Shown here: one piece after another, positions 50,070 to 59,107 of the stretch
How the letters are laid out: every line of letters begins with the position of its first letter
How positions within the stretch are numbered: the stretch's first letter is position 1
NCBI GenBank assembly: GCA_946411385.1
Contig: CAMKDV010000003.1
Coordinates: 174,545 to 238,544 of the forward strand
From: an uncultured Bacteroidales bacterium
GTDB taxonomy: Bacteria; Bacteroidota; Bacteroidia; Bacteroidales; Paludibacteraceae
DNA: 64,000 nucleotides
Direction: 5' to 3'
The notes under the pieces: model-generated
Seen by the model: the letters and a program-made list of their open reading frames with translations, nothing else
Told to the model about the DNA's origin: nothing
The model's database searches: none
Made by a program: the position numbers and the translations under genes

Positions 50070-50101
50070 CAAAATTACAAAAAATTATTGATTTATGCAA
50101 A
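50070..50101 (-). promoter_or_regulatory. Bacteroidetes sigma-70-type promoter for the ribosomal array
   Basis: Minus strand TTTG (50098-50101), 20 nt, TAATTTTG (50070-50077). Leader to rpsL is about 120 nt. The 325-bp rpsL-aroC gap holds only this and the divergent aroC promoter, plus a 19-bp alternating purine-pyrimidine run at 50109-50127. Confidence 0.8.
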
Positions 50102-50211
50102 CATTTCTCACATATACGCGCACGCACCCGCACAAAAACTTATTTTTGCCACGCAAATGTAGCAACCAGAGCGACTTAGCGTTTCTACGACACATTTTTT
50201 CAGCAGTAACA

Positions 50212-50243
50212 TTTGCATATATGATTATTTTTTTGTACCTTTG
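50212..50243 (+). promoter_or_regulatory. Bacteroidetes sigma-70-type promoter for aroC
   Basis: TTTG (50212-50215), 20 nt, TACCTTTG (50236-50243), followed by CACCG. Nearly identical in both boxes and flanks to the promoter at 59108. The start would be near 50250, so the leader is about 16 nt. Confidence 0.82.
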
Positions 50244-50265
50244 CACCGACAAACACAAATCACGG

Positions 50266-51234
50266 ATGAACAGCATTGGCGAACATTTCATTTTTACCTC
50301 TTTCGGTGAGTCACACTCTTCCGCTATAGGCGGAGTGCTGGATGGCGTGCCGGCAGGTTTACACATTGACTTACAGATGATTCGCGAGGCGCTTGACCGC
50401 CGCGCCGGACGCACAGCCGATGCCCATGGCGTATCAGCCCGGGCCAAAAACGAAACCGACGAGGTGGAGTGGCTGTCCGGCGTGATGGACGGTGTGACAC
50501 TGGGCACACCTATTGCCTTTCTTATCCGCAATACGGACCATCGTCCCGAGGACTATGAGGTATTTAGACACACCTGCCGTCCTGCGCACGCTGACAGCAC
50601 GTACATAGCCAAATACGGCATCCGTGACTGGCGTGGGGGCGGACGTGCCTCGGCGCGCGAGACAGCCGCACGCGTCGCAGCCGGTACGATAGCAAGGCAG
50701 CAGCTCTCGGAGCAGGGCATAACCATCCGCGCGCGCCTCACGCAGGTAGGCAACGCCGTGCGCGAGGAAGATTTTGCCGCAGAGATCGACCGTTACCGCA
50801 GCCAGGGCGACAGCATAGGAGGTATCATCCTCTGCGAGGTAAGCGGTCTGCCCGCGGGACTGGGCGAACCGATCTTCGACAAGCTGCAAGCCCATCTGGC
50901 GTACGCCATGATGAGCATCAATGCGTGCAAAGGTTTTGATTATGGCAGCGGTTTTGAGGGCGTGACGCAGCCCGGAGAGGTTGCTAACCTGCAGAGCGGA
51001 GGCATCCTGGGCGGCATCACCGACGGCACTACCCTGTCCTTCCGCTGCGTATTCAAGCCTACTCCGTCCACGCCTAAGATGTTTGAGCGGCTGCAAAACG
51101 AACGAGCGATCAACAACAAGATTGTCAATCGCTCGGATGCTTGCGTAGCCGTACGCGCCGTGCCGGTGGTGGAAGCTATGACGGCTCTCGTCCTGGAGGA
51201 TTTCATGTCGAGCGCAAAAGAGTCTCACGTATAA
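50266..51234 (+). CDS. aroC: Chorismate synthase
   Basis: Last step of the shikimate pathway (EPSP to chorismate, needs reduced FMN). 322 residues from MNSIGEHFIFTSFGESHSS; the ORF track start at 50095 is upstream of the promoter. GESHSSAIGGVLDGVPAG, RPAHADSTYIAKYGIRDWRGGGRASARET (in part) and RSDACVAVRAVPVVEAMTA are signatures. It is shorter than the usual 350-360: about 15 residues are missing before LQSGGILGGITDG. Overall the catalytic blocks are intact. Confidence 0.96.
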   Translation: MNSIGEHFIFTSFGESHSSAIGGVLDGVPAGLHIDLQMIREALDRRAGRTADAHGVSARAKNETDEVEWLSGVMDGVTLGTPIAFLIRNTDHRPEDYEVFRHTCRPAHADSTYIAKYGIRDWRGGGRASARETAARVAAGTIARQQLSEQGITIRARLTQVGNAVREEDFAAEIDRYRSQGDSIGGIILCEVSGLPAGLGEPIFDKLQAHLAYAMMSINACKGFDYGSGFEGVTQPGEVANLQSGGILGGITDGTTLSFRCVFKPTPSTPKMFERLQNERAINNKIVNRSDACVAVRAVPVVEAMTALVLEDFMSSAKESHV

Positions 51235-51266
51235 TATTCCCTACGTCTATTCAGGCATAAAAATCA

Positions 51267-51298
51267 AACAGGCTCACGTCGTTTAGCGTGAGCCTGTT
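51267..51298. terminator. Bidirectional hairpin between aroC and a convergent lipoprotein gene
   Basis: 12-bp perfect stem AACAGGCTCACG/CGTGAGCCTGTT with an 8-nt loop. It lies 33 bp after aroC and 8 bp from the convergent stop. Confidence 0.8.
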
Positions 51299-51306
51299 CG
51301 GTTGAT

Positions 51307-52266
51307 TTACCAGTCGGTGAGCATGGCATCGTCCTTTTTGAAGTATAGTTGTGTATCTTGATCCTCCCAATGGAACTTGTAGATATAGAACGCTTTCTCG
51401 GTCAGGTAGCCGTCCATCAGCGCTACAGCCGTATAATAGGTGTGACCTTCTTCAAAAATGGTGCTGGACGTGCCGTCGCCATAGCCGTTGTTGTCATGCG
51501 CATAGATGCCGAAATGAATCTTATCCACCATCTTCTTGTCGGCATAGCTTCCAAACAGATTCCAGAAATAGTCAGGCACGGTGGGGAAACCTGTCTCGAG
51601 CATATCCAAAGAATCAATCGTGGCACCTACCCATGGCACAAAGTCGATAATCTCGGAGTATGTCTCCGTTTCCCACTCGTAGTAAAAGACAGGATAGACA
51701 TAATCCCATTCTCCGCGCACGCGGTACTCAAAATCCAGCACTTCAAACGGAGTTTCCTCCATCGTGGTGAGGGAATAGGTGAATAGTCGGCCGTCAGGTT
51801 TGTTGGTCTTGGCGTCTACAACAAAAGCGTAAGCCATGTAATCCGACCTCGGTTCGAGGAAGTTGAAGTTCAACTCGTTGTGCCCGTACTGCAGCGAATG
51901 TGTCGGGAACTCAGCTATATACGGCACACCATCCTCCAGCAGCGTGTGACGCCATTGAATATACTTGGTATAGGCTTCGTCCAGTTTGAGGTTCATGAAG
52001 GCCCGTACAGATGCCTTACTGGTTGTGTCTGGTGCTTCACTTACTGGCACGATACCTACATGGTAATAGGCTTCCTTGTTCGTATTGAAAGCCATCTGCA
52101 CGAAACCTGATGAGATGATATAGGGGTCAAAGGTTATCTCTATATCCAGTCCGCTCACAGCCTTGGCTTCGGGGTTACAGGACGCCAGCGAAAGTACTGC
52201 CACCATGGCGATGGCAAGCATAGCAGCAAACGATTGCGTGTTGCGTATGGTTGATGGGTGTTGCAT
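51307..52266 (-). CDS. Hypothetical secreted lipoprotein
   Basis: 319 residues from the ATG at 52266, 7 bp after the upstream stop; the ORF track start at 52305 overlaps the previous gene. Signal peptide with lipobox LSLASC. The rest is rich in Tyr, Trp, Asp and Glu, consistent with beta-structure, with no family recognised. It is probably co-expressed with the hydrolase upstream and may sit beside it on the cell surface or in the periplasm. Confidence 0.8.
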   Translation of the reverse strand: MQHPSTIRNTQSFAAMLAIAMVAVLSLASCNPEAKAVSGLDIEITFDPYIISSGFVQMAFNTNKEAYYHVGIVPVSEAPDTTSKASVRAFMNLKLDEAYTKYIQWRHTLLEDGVPYIAEFPTHSLQYGHNELNFNFLEPRSDYMAYAFVVDAKTNKPDGRLFTYSLTTMEETPFEVLDFEYRVRGEWDYVYPVFYYEWETETYSEIIDFVPWVGATIDSLDMLETGFPTVPDYFWNLFGSYADKKMVDKIHFGIYAHDNNGYGDGTSSTIFEEGHTYYTAVALMDGYLTEKAFYIYKFHWEDQDTQLYFKKDDAMLTDW

Positions 52267-52273
52267 AGTTGTG

Positions 52274-53596
52274 TCAATTGAGGTATTCTTTTTTCTCATC
52301 TTCACGCTCTTGCTCGAGCAGCGTCTTGACGGTCAGCAGGAATCGCAGACAAGTCTTGATATGTCCGCCGTAGTGCCCGAAGTTGTACTGGATATTAGCA
52401 CCTGCCCATTTCTGCTTGGCATTGGTGGCATTGAGGTAGGTGACGGTCTCATCGTCCATGGAGTGGAGGATATACACCGGCGCCTGAGGTATCCATGCGT
52501 AGGATACTATGGAGTTCTGCACCATGGCTTTATACAATTCGCTTACATCCTTGCTCTTGACATCCATACCCGTCTCGGTAAGCATCCGGTGCGTTACCTT
52601 CGTGCCTATCAGTTCGTTGACCTGTCCGGTGGTATACTGCTTGCTGTTGACCCACTCGTCCAGCTTCTCGCACAGCCATGGCTGCATGATCGTTTCTACA
52701 TCAAGGTCAAGATTATTGCCTTCGATCATGCCTTGCAGCACCAGCGGCACGGCTATCGGATAATCCGCTACATCGGTGGTGACAAAGCGGTTGTAGGTAG
52801 CCTGTACGTCATACGGACCGCCTCCGGCAAACACCCTGCGGATCTTGATAGGATCGTCGTCGAGCACCCAGTTGTAGAGCGATTCGATCATATACTCCAC
52901 CGCCATGGTCGTGGCACCGCCTTGCGAGTAGCCCAGCAGATAGATGTCGTCGTACTTGGGGCGTATACCTGCCGCCTCGAAATAGTTCTTCACCGACAGA
53001 TACATATCTACTACGTTCATAGCAGTGATATCCATCACCAGATAGGGGTGTATCTTATCCCTCGTAATACCATACCCTATGTAGTCCGGACAGATGAGCG
53101 CATAACCCATGCTGCAAAGCAATCCTTCCAGCGGGAAAGCGTTGCTCGGGGCTTCCCGATCTGAACCGATGGTATAATGCGACACCAGTATATACCTATC
53201 GAACTTGCCGCTGGCGGGCATCAGCACCTTGCCTGAGAGGGTGATCTCACCATACTGGGTATCAACCGACTCATACGTACCGGCTATCTCCACCACCTTG
53301 GTTCCGTTCACCTTGTCAAGAAGGGCTTGGAAAAAGCCTGCGCTGGTCGTTCCGGATGCCTTGTGCGGTCCGTTCATGGATGACTCGTCGTGCCAGTCGC
53401 TCAAAGGCATACCGTCGGGCAGATAGCAGTCGTTAGGGATGCCGCTTGACAGGTCGGTATATCTCTTCGATGTCACCTTGAACATCGTTTCATCCGTCGG
53501 AACGTTGTCAAAATCCACGTAATAATATTCGCCCCATTGGCATGAGGTGAGAACCAATGAAAGTCCTATCAGTGCTATTCGTGTAAACTGTTTCAT
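52274..53596 (-). CDS. Secreted alpha/beta-hydrolase lipoprotein (lipase-like)
   Basis: 440 residues: signal peptide with lipobox LVLTSC, then an alpha/beta-hydrolase fold. Nucleophile elbow GYSQGG near residue 223 and a late HSMDDETV segment supply the likely Ser, Asp and His. PDYIGYGITRDKIHPYL resembles secretory lipases of the LIP family. The substrate is unknown; an ester- or peptide-cleaving role at the cell envelope is likely. Gene order links it to the lipoprotein downstream. Confidence 0.82.
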   Translation of the reverse strand: MKQFTRIALIGLSLVLTSCQWGEYYYVDFDNVPTDETMFKVTSKRYTDLSSGIPNDCYLPDGMPLSDWHDESSMNGPHKASGTTSAGFFQALLDKVNGTKVVEIAGTYESVDTQYGEITLSGKVLMPASGKFDRYILVSHYTIGSDREAPSNAFPLEGLLCSMGYALICPDYIGYGITRDKIHPYLVMDITAMNVVDMYLSVKNYFEAAGIRPKYDDIYLLGYSQGGATTMAVEYMIESLYNWVLDDDPIKIRRVFAGGGPYDVQATYNRFVTTDVADYPIAVPLVLQGMIEGNNLDLDVETIMQPWLCEKLDEWVNSKQYTTGQVNELIGTKVTHRMLTETGMDVKSKDVSELYKAMVQNSIVSYAWIPQAPVYILHSMDDETVTYLNATNAKQKWAGANIQYNFGHYGGHIKTCLRFLLTVKTLLEQEREDEKKEYLN

Positions 53597-53621
53597 CTTC
53601 TTATCCTTTCATTTTTGTCAT

Positions 53622-54275
53622 TTAAAACCTCACTCCTATCGAAGCCGTGAACAATCGGCTGCCCAGCAAATAGATATGCTGTCCGCCGTTCATGGCGACC
53701 ATGGCGCCGAAATCGACGGCCATGAACCAGTTGCGGTAGTTGGCGGACAAGCCTATCAGACGTATATCACCCGCCATGGCACACACCGTCTTCTTTCCAT
53801 TGGGTTCCTTCTCCGTACCGCCGTTGATATCCATGCCCACGCCCAGACCGAAGTACATCGACACGTATTTGTGATGCAGGTAGGTGAAGTTGACGGAAGG
53901 CATGATAACGAGGTTATACAGCGAATGATTCTTGTCGCGGTTGATCTCTTCGCCCCGTCCGTTGCGCGTAACGTTGTCCCAAACCACACCGCTACCGTCG
54001 AACAGACCGCCGAAACTGAACCAGTGGTTCAGGCGGTACTGGTAATCGACAAACCAGTGTTGGCTATAGCGGTAGTGCTCGCCGTAGGTGGCTGTATAGT
54101 TGGCCGGCAAGGTGTTGGCCGGGTACGGCGACGCATGCCATACGAGGTGCTCAAAATGCTGATCACCCCACCCCAGACGCAACTCGTGCGGCGTCATGGC
54201 CCTCGCCTCCTTGTCCTCCGCCATCAGCGGAAAAGCAAGGCACATGGCCAGAAATAGAAATACACATCGTTTCAT
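53622..54275 (-). CDS. Outer-membrane beta-barrel protein, hypothetical
   Basis: 217 residues: signal peptide (CVFLFLAMCLAFPLMAED) and alternating aromatic strands through to a terminal phenylalanine (LFTASIGVRF), as expected of a small barrel. Its ATG overlaps the pheT stop (ATGA), so it is translationally coupled to an aminoacyl-tRNA synthetase gene. No close family recognised. Confidence 0.8.
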   Translation of the reverse strand: MKRCVFLFLAMCLAFPLMAEDKEARAMTPHELRLGWGDQHFEHLVWHASPYPANTLPANYTATYGEHYRYSQHWFVDYQYRLNHWFSFGGLFDGSGVVWDNVTRNGRGEEINRDKNHSLYNLVIMPSVNFTYLHHKYVSMYFGLGVGMDINGGTEKEPNGKKTVCAMAGDIRLIGLSANYRNWFMAVDFGAMVAMNGGQHIYLLGSRLFTASIGVRF

Positions 54276-56782
54276 CGTAATGTGGCGTTAAAGGTTTCTT
54301 CAAATGCTTTCTGCAGACGAGCCATGATCGATTCGATCTGCTTGTCCTTAAGGGTGTTCTCCTCGTCCTGAAGGATGAACGAAAGAGCGTAGGATTTCTT
54401 GCCCGCCTCGAGGTTCTTGCCCTCGTAAACGTCAAACAGGTAGACGTTCTTCAGATACTTCTTCTCCGTCTGGTAGGCAGTGCGGGCCAGGTCGGCAAAC
54501 TGCACGCACTTGTCGACGAGCAGTGCAAAGTCACGCTTGACGGACGGGAACTTGGGCAGGTCGGTGATCACCGGCTTGTACTGCTTGTTCTGCTTGAGCA
54601 GGGCTTTCCAGTCGAGGTCGGCGAAGAAGACAGGATTGTCGATATCGAACATCTTCCTCAGTTCGCGGCTCACGATAGCCAGTTCGCCCAAACGCTTGCC
54701 GTTCTGTGCGTTGACCACCAGTCCGTCCATATACAGCGGTGACTGCTCCAGCGGCGTATATACCAGTCCGGCGACATTCACGCCCAGACGACGGAGCACG
54801 TTCTCCACATAGGCGCGCAACTCGTAGAAGGTCGACTGCTGTTCTTTCATCACCCACGACTGCAGCGTCTTGTTGCCCGTGATCCACAAGCCCAGGTGCA
54901 TCTCCTCGCTGTAAGCGCGCAGAGGATCGTCGCCTATATTAGGGTCTTTCAATTTTATACTTTCAACTTTCAACTTATCATAATGGTAGCAGTTGCCGAA
55001 CTCATAGAACTTCAGGTCGGCATTCTTGCGGTTGGCATTGCGCTGGATGCTCTCCAATCCGCCGAACAGCAACGACTGACGCAGCACGCCCAGGTCTTGT
55101 GACAGCGGATTCATGATCTTCACGCAACTGTCCAGATTGCCGGCATACTCGTAGTACGACACTTTAGTCAGCGAGTTGTTGAGTATCTCGTTGAAGCCTT
55201 GAGCCGACAGCTGCTCGCTGATGCGCGTCTGCAAGCGTTGCGGGTCGGGTTTGATGCCGTAACTGAGGTTGGTATTGAGTTTGTCGGGGAACTCGATGTT
55301 GTTGTAGCCGTATATACGAAGTATATCCTCCACCACGTCGCACTCGCGCTGTACATCCACGCGGTAGCGCGGCACGCCCAGCAAGTACTCGCCCTTATCC
55401 TCTTTGAGGACAGCTATCTCCAGTGCGTTGAGGATGGTCTCGATAGTCTGTTTGCCCAGCTCTTTGCCGATGAGTGCGTGGCAGTGATCAAGGCTGAACG
55501 GCACCTCAAACGGCGGCATGAACAGTTTGTCGCTCACCGGAACGCTCTCGCCGTTCTGTACATCCAGCGGCGCACAGATAGTGCCACCCGCTATCTCCCG
55601 GATGAGTGCGGCACATCGGCGCAGCACGTGCAGGGTGTTATTCGGGTCACAGCCTCGCTCGTAGCGGAACGAAGCGTCGGTCTGCAACTGATGACGGCGG
55701 GCCGTCTTGCGGATACCTACCGGAGCAAAATAGGCGCTCTCGATGAAGATGTTGCGCGTCTTGTCCGTCACGCCCGAGTCCAGTCCGCCGAACACGCCGG
55801 CTATACACATCGGCTCTTCGGTGTTGCTGATCGTCAGATCGGCAGCACTCAGCTTGCGCTCTACGCCATCCAGCGTCACGAAGGGCGTACCCTCAGCGCA
55901 GTTCTTAACGATTATGCTATTGCCCTTTATCTTGTCGGCATCAAAGCAATGCAGCGCCTGGCCGTACTCGTGCAGCACGAAGTTGGTCACGTCCACGATA
56001 TTGTTGATCGGACGCAGACCAATGGTCGTCAAGGCTTTTTTCAGCCAGTCGGGACTCTCTTTTACCTCCACGCCCAGCATCGATACGCCGCTGTAACGCG
56101 GACAAGCGTGGGCATCTTCCACCGTCACTCTTACCGGCTGCTCATCTTTCTGCACGGCAAAAGCGCTCTCGTCAGGACGAGTGAGCACGATATCGTTCTG
56201 CCCATGAGCCTGATAGTAGGCGTACAGGTCGCGTGCCACACCGAAATGGCTGATGGCGTCCGAACGATTAGGCGTTATGTCCACCCCGATGAGTGTGTCG
56301 TTCTCCAGATGGTAATATTCGCTGGCAGGCAGACCTACCGGCGTATCTTCCGGCAGCACGATGATGCCTGTGTGGTCGCTGCCCACACCTATCTCGTCCT
56401 CGGCACAGATCATGCCCAGCGACTCTTCGCCGCGGATCTTGCCGCGCTTGATGGTGAAATGTTCGTCACCGCTGTACAGGGTCGTGCCTATAGTGGCTAC
56501 TATCACTTTCTGCCCTGCGGCTACGTTAGGCGCACCGCACACTATCTGCACGGGATTGCCGTCACCCAGGTCCACGGTGGTGATATGCAGGTGATCGGAG
56601 TTGGGATGCTCGGTGCAGGTCAGCACATGACCTACCACCAGGCCTTTCAGTCCGCCTTTGATCGATTGTACCTCTTCTATCGTTCCAACCTCCAGTCCGA
56701 TGGAAGTCAGGATAGTTGCCACTTTGTCCGCTTCATCTTTGAGGTTGATGTAGCGTTTGAGCCAGTTGTAAGAAATGTTCAT
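54272..56782 (-). CDS. pheT: Phenylalanyl-tRNA synthetase, beta subunit
   Basis: 836 residues. Domain order: tRNA-binding OB domain (GLVVGHVLTCTEHPNSDHLHIT, near 48-69), B3/4, B5 and a C-terminal FDX-ACB anticodon-binding domain (LPKFPSVKRDFALLVDK, about 744-760). Charges tRNA-Phe with the alpha subunit, which is not in this window. It shares the strand with DAHP synthase/chorismate mutase, so phenylalanine supply and use are linked. Confidence 0.98.
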   Translation of the reverse strand: MNISYNWLKRYINLKDEADKVATILTSIGLEVGTIEEVQSIKGGLKGLVVGHVLTCTEHPNSDHLHITTVDLGDGNPVQIVCGAPNVAAGQKVIVATIGTTLYSGDEHFTIKRGKIRGEESLGMICAEDEIGVGSDHTGIIVLPEDTPVGLPASEYYHLENDTLIGVDITPNRSDAISHFGVARDLYAYYQAHGQNDIVLTRPDESAFAVQKDEQPVRVTVEDAHACPRYSGVSMLGVEVKESPDWLKKALTTIGLRPINNIVDVTNFVLHEYGQALHCFDADKIKGNSIIVKNCAEGTPFVTLDGVERKLSAADLTISNTEEPMCIAGVFGGLDSGVTDKTRNIFIESAYFAPVGIRKTARRHQLQTDASFRYERGCDPNNTLHVLRRCAALIREIAGGTICAPLDVQNGESVPVSDKLFMPPFEVPFSLDHCHALIGKELGKQTIETILNALEIAVLKEDKGEYLLGVPRYRVDVQRECDVVEDILRIYGYNNIEFPDKLNTNLSYGIKPDPQRLQTRISEQLSAQGFNEILNNSLTKVSYYEYAGNLDSCVKIMNPLSQDLGVLRQSLLFGGLESIQRNANRKNADLKFYEFGNCYHYDKLKVESIKLKDPNIGDDPLRAYSEEMHLGLWITGNKTLQSWVMKEQQSTFYELRAYVENVLRRLGVNVAGLVYTPLEQSPLYMDGLVVNAQNGKRLGELAIVSRELRKMFDIDNPVFFADLDWKALLKQNKQYKPVITDLPKFPSVKRDFALLVDKCVQFADLARTAYQTEKKYLKNVYLFDVYEGKNLEAGKKSYALSFILQDEENTLKDKQIESIMARLQKAFEETFNATLR

Positions 56783-56811
56783 ATTTTAGTTTGTCTTTTG
56801 TTTCAGTATAT

Positions 56812-56831
56812 ATCCGCCACGCATGGCGGAT
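56812..56831 (-). terminator. Small hairpin between DAHP synthase/chorismate mutase and pheT
   Basis: 7-bp stem ATCCGCC/GGCGGAT with a 6-nt loop. It lacks a T-tract and may only weaken read-through. Confidence 0.4.
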
Positions 56832-56840
56832 GCCTTATGC

Positions 56841-57917
56841 CTACGTTTGCGCCAGCACGCTCTGCTCGTGGATGATATCCATGATCTGCTTGGCCGCCTG
56901 CGGGTCGATGCCCTGACCGGCAGCCCAGGCCATCCGACGGCTGAGGATCTCATCGTAGCGTGCCGTCTGCAGTACGGGCAGGTTTTTGGCGCGCTTGTAG
57001 GCGCCTATCTGCCGGACTATCTGCATCCGTCGGCTGATCAGTGCCCACAGTTCGTCATCCGTCTCGTCGATCTGCTCGCGCAGTACGGCCAGCGCGCTAT
57101 GTTCGTCAGCTGCCGGGGTCTCGTGCCTGTCAGCGCAGCGGTCTGCTATCATCGTTTCCAGCACGCTCTGCAACTGCTCGGGTGTGAGCTGTTGCCCGGC
57201 ATCGCTCAGGGCCTCTGCGGGATGGGGATGCACTTCGATCATCAGTCCGTCCATACCGATGCGCATTGCCTGATGCGCCACGTCTGCCACCAAGACAGCC
57301 TGACCGGCTATATGGCTGGCATCCGTCAGCACGGGCAGCGCCGGATAGCGCCGTTTCAGTTCGATCGGAACAGACCATACCGGTGCGTTCCTATACGCCG
57401 AGGCGCTGTGCTCCCCCAGGGCAAAACCTCTATGGATAGCTGCCACATGCTCATAGCCCGCTTGCCTCAGGCGCTCTATGGCGCCGCACCACAGCTCAAT
57501 GTCAGGAGAGGTAGGGTTCTTTACGTACCACGTGACCGCCGTCCTGTCGGCTATCTCAGCCGCAGCCAGGGTCTCTACCATGAAGGGGTTGGACGTGGTG
57601 CGTGCGCCTATCCAGAAATGCCGTATACCTGCCTCGTACGCCGTGATCAGATGTTCGGGTGTGGCTACCTCGGTGGCAGCCGGTACGCCCATAGCCTGTG
57701 CAGCAGCCGTCAGCCAGGGCAGCCCGTCGGCACCGGCGCCCTGAAAACTGTCAGGACGGCTGCGGGGTTTCCATAGCCCGGCACGCAACACGATACTCAC
57801 GCCATCGCCTATGCCCCTCACAGCAGCGCCTAACGACGATGCCACGGCATCCATCTGCCCGGCGCTCTCTGCAGCACAAGGCCCGACAATCAACGTCAAC
57901 GGTTGCATGGCATCCAT
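56841..57917 (-). CDS. Bifunctional DAHP synthase / chorismate mutase (type II)
   Basis: 358 residues in two parts. DAHP synthase part (about 1-260) with VGPCAAES, RAGLWKPRSRPDSFQG and GLMIEVHPHPAEALSDAGQQ (in part); chorismate mutase part (about 270-350) with LREQIDETDDELWALISRRMQIV. This arrangement is known in Bacteroidetes and joins entry of the shikimate pathway to the phenylalanine/tyrosine branch. An ATG at 57908 (MQPLTL) is an alternative start. It precedes pheT. Confidence 0.93.
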   Translation of the reverse strand: MDAMQPLTLIVGPCAAESAGQMDAVASSLGAAVRGIGDGVSIVLRAGLWKPRSRPDSFQGAGADGLPWLTAAAQAMGVPAATEVATPEHLITAYEAGIRHFWIGARTTSNPFMVETLAAAEIADRTAVTWYVKNPTSPDIELWCGAIERLRQAGYEHVAAIHRGFALGEHSASAYRNAPVWSVPIELKRRYPALPVLTDASHIAGQAVLVADVAHQAMRIGMDGLMIEVHPHPAEALSDAGQQLTPEQLQSVLETMIADRCADRHETPAADEHSALAVLREQIDETDDELWALISRRMQIVRQIGAYKRAKNLPVLQTARYDEILSRRMAWAAGQGIDPQAAKQIMDIIHEQSVLAQT

Positions 57918-57931
57918 CTCAGGCGTGGCAG

Positions 57932-58408
57932 TTATTTCTCCTTTACGACAAGTGCGGGAACGAAAGGTGCAGCAACAGTGCCTTGGTTGCCATCGTTAAC
58001 GAAAACGAAGGCGTTGGCAGCCTCGAAGAGGTTGGTGTACTGCGCCGACCAGTATCTCAGGCTCACCAGCAGGCCAATCTCCGACTCCAGTTTCGGACCT
58101 GCCATGTACAGGTAGAACAGTCCGTCCAGCGGCTCAGCCACGCCTACGCACTCTTCGCCGACGAAGGCGGCAAGCAGGTCATTGTCGCTCACTACAAAAT
58201 CAGCCGCAGCCGTCGGGTACTGCTCTTTCAGATTCACGCGGATAACAGCAGTCATCGACGATGTGTAGTCGTATTCAGAGGGAGCTACCCAAGTAGGACG
58301 GGCTGCGTTGCCTTTCAGGCTCTGGATGTCTTTGCTCTCTTCCTTCTTGCAACCGGCTACCAGCAACAGCAGGGCACACAACACGATGGTCAACAGTTTC
58401 GTTTTCAT
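57932..58408 (-). CDS. Small hypothetical lipoprotein
   Basis: 158 residues; signal peptide with lipobox LLVAGC then an acidic, beta-rich domain. VVSDNDLLAAFVGEECVGVAEP resembles the short repeats seen near the end of some secreted bacteroidete proteins, but no family is certain. First gene of the 58408-51307 series, read from the promoter at 58519. Confidence 0.8.
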   Translation of the reverse strand: MKTKLLTIVLCALLLLVAGCKKEESKDIQSLKGNAARPTWVAPSEYDYTSSMTAVIRVNLKEQYPTAAADFVVSDNDLLAAFVGEECVGVAEPLDGLFYLYMAGPKLESEIGLLVSLRYWSAQYTNLFEAANAFVFVNDGNQGTVAAPFVPALVVKEK

Positions 58409-58518
58409 AAGTGATGTATTGTTTTTCGTTATTTTCTATGATGTTTCCACCCGCTCTAATCAACCCGTTTCCACACCAAAAAACCGCCACACGTATACGG
58501 GCGATACTTTTGCGCCTG

Positions 58519-58550
58519 CAAAGTTACAAAAAAATTCTGACATTTGCAAA
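58519..58550 (-). promoter_or_regulatory. Bacteroidetes sigma-70-type promoter for the small lipoprotein series
   Basis: Minus strand TTTG (58547-58550), 20 nt, TAACTTTG (58519-58526). The leader to the ATG at 58408 is about 105 nt. Confidence 0.8.
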
Positions 58551-58722
58551 TAATTGGCAAAAAAAATCGCTTTTGCAAAGCAAAAAGAAAATAAAGCGTA
58601 TTTTCATCATATATGGCAGAAAAATGAGTTTGGCACGGTTTTTGTTGTATAAAATGATGAAAATATCAGCAAGGCAAAACTGATAATCTTCGAGTTACAC
58701 ATCAGAAAAGTAAGCGTAACAT

Positions 58723-58766
58723 CCCACTGATCACACACTAATCTCCCACTAATCACCCACTCAAAA
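58723..58766. repeat. Four 11-bp tandem repeats
   Basis: CCCACTGATCA, CACACTAATCT, CCCACTAATCA, CCCACTCAAAA head to tail in the 802-bp gap between the small lipoprotein and the Abi-type gene. The gap otherwise holds two promoters, a hairpin and a gene relic. Confidence 0.85.
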
Positions 58767-58839
58767 CGTGAGTTTGGGTAGTATTTGGCATGTATGAATA
58801 TAGGCTTGGGAGTGACGAGGGGAAGGCGGAAGAAGCGCC

Positions 58840-58870
58840 ACCGAGGCAAACGGAAGGGGTTTGCCTTGGT
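58840..58870. terminator. Hairpin downstream of the tail relic
   Basis: 12-bp stem ACCGAGGCAAAC/GTTTGCCTTGGT (one G-T pair) with a 7-nt loop. It lies 60 bp past the relic stop on the minus strand, so it may be the old terminator of that gene. Confidence 0.5.
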
Positions 58871-58931
58871 GGGGATTATAAATTCGCTCGCGGAACTCGC
58901 GAACACAGGACACTACCTACGATAGGCGAAG

Positions 58932-59006
58932 CTATTCCACCTTCACGCCGGTGGCGGAGTATTTGGTGCCATCAGGGAGAGCGATGAAGAGTCGGGCGCA
59001 TAGATC
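58932..59006 (-). pseudogene. Relic of a surface-protein C-terminal tail
   Basis: The minus strand encodes RLFIALPDGTKYSATGVKVE followed by TAG. The same tail ends the giant protein at 59997 (LYILLPDGRKYSATGVKVE). The match stops about 25 residues upstream where a stop occurs, so only the 3' end of a former gene remains. Confidence 0.8.
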
Positions 59007-59107
59007 CATTAGCAAGCAGTTGAGTTAATGAGATTGACCTAAAAGTACACATAAAGATTATATATTTCAGCATTTGCAAAATTATTTTGCATTTTTCTTG
59101 CAAAATA

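Noticed and set aside
50095-50265. Upstream extension of aroC
   Set aside because: It contains the promoter; the ATG at 50266 gives the normal N-terminus.
55199-56875. 558-aa plus-strand ORF opposite pheT
   Set aside because: Antisense shadow created by codon bias of pheT; many Tyr/Val/Arg runs and no recognisable domain.
58607-58906. 99-aa minus-strand ORF in the 58.4-59.2 kb gap
   Set aside because: It overlaps the 11-bp repeats and a hairpin and has no signature; probably non-coding.
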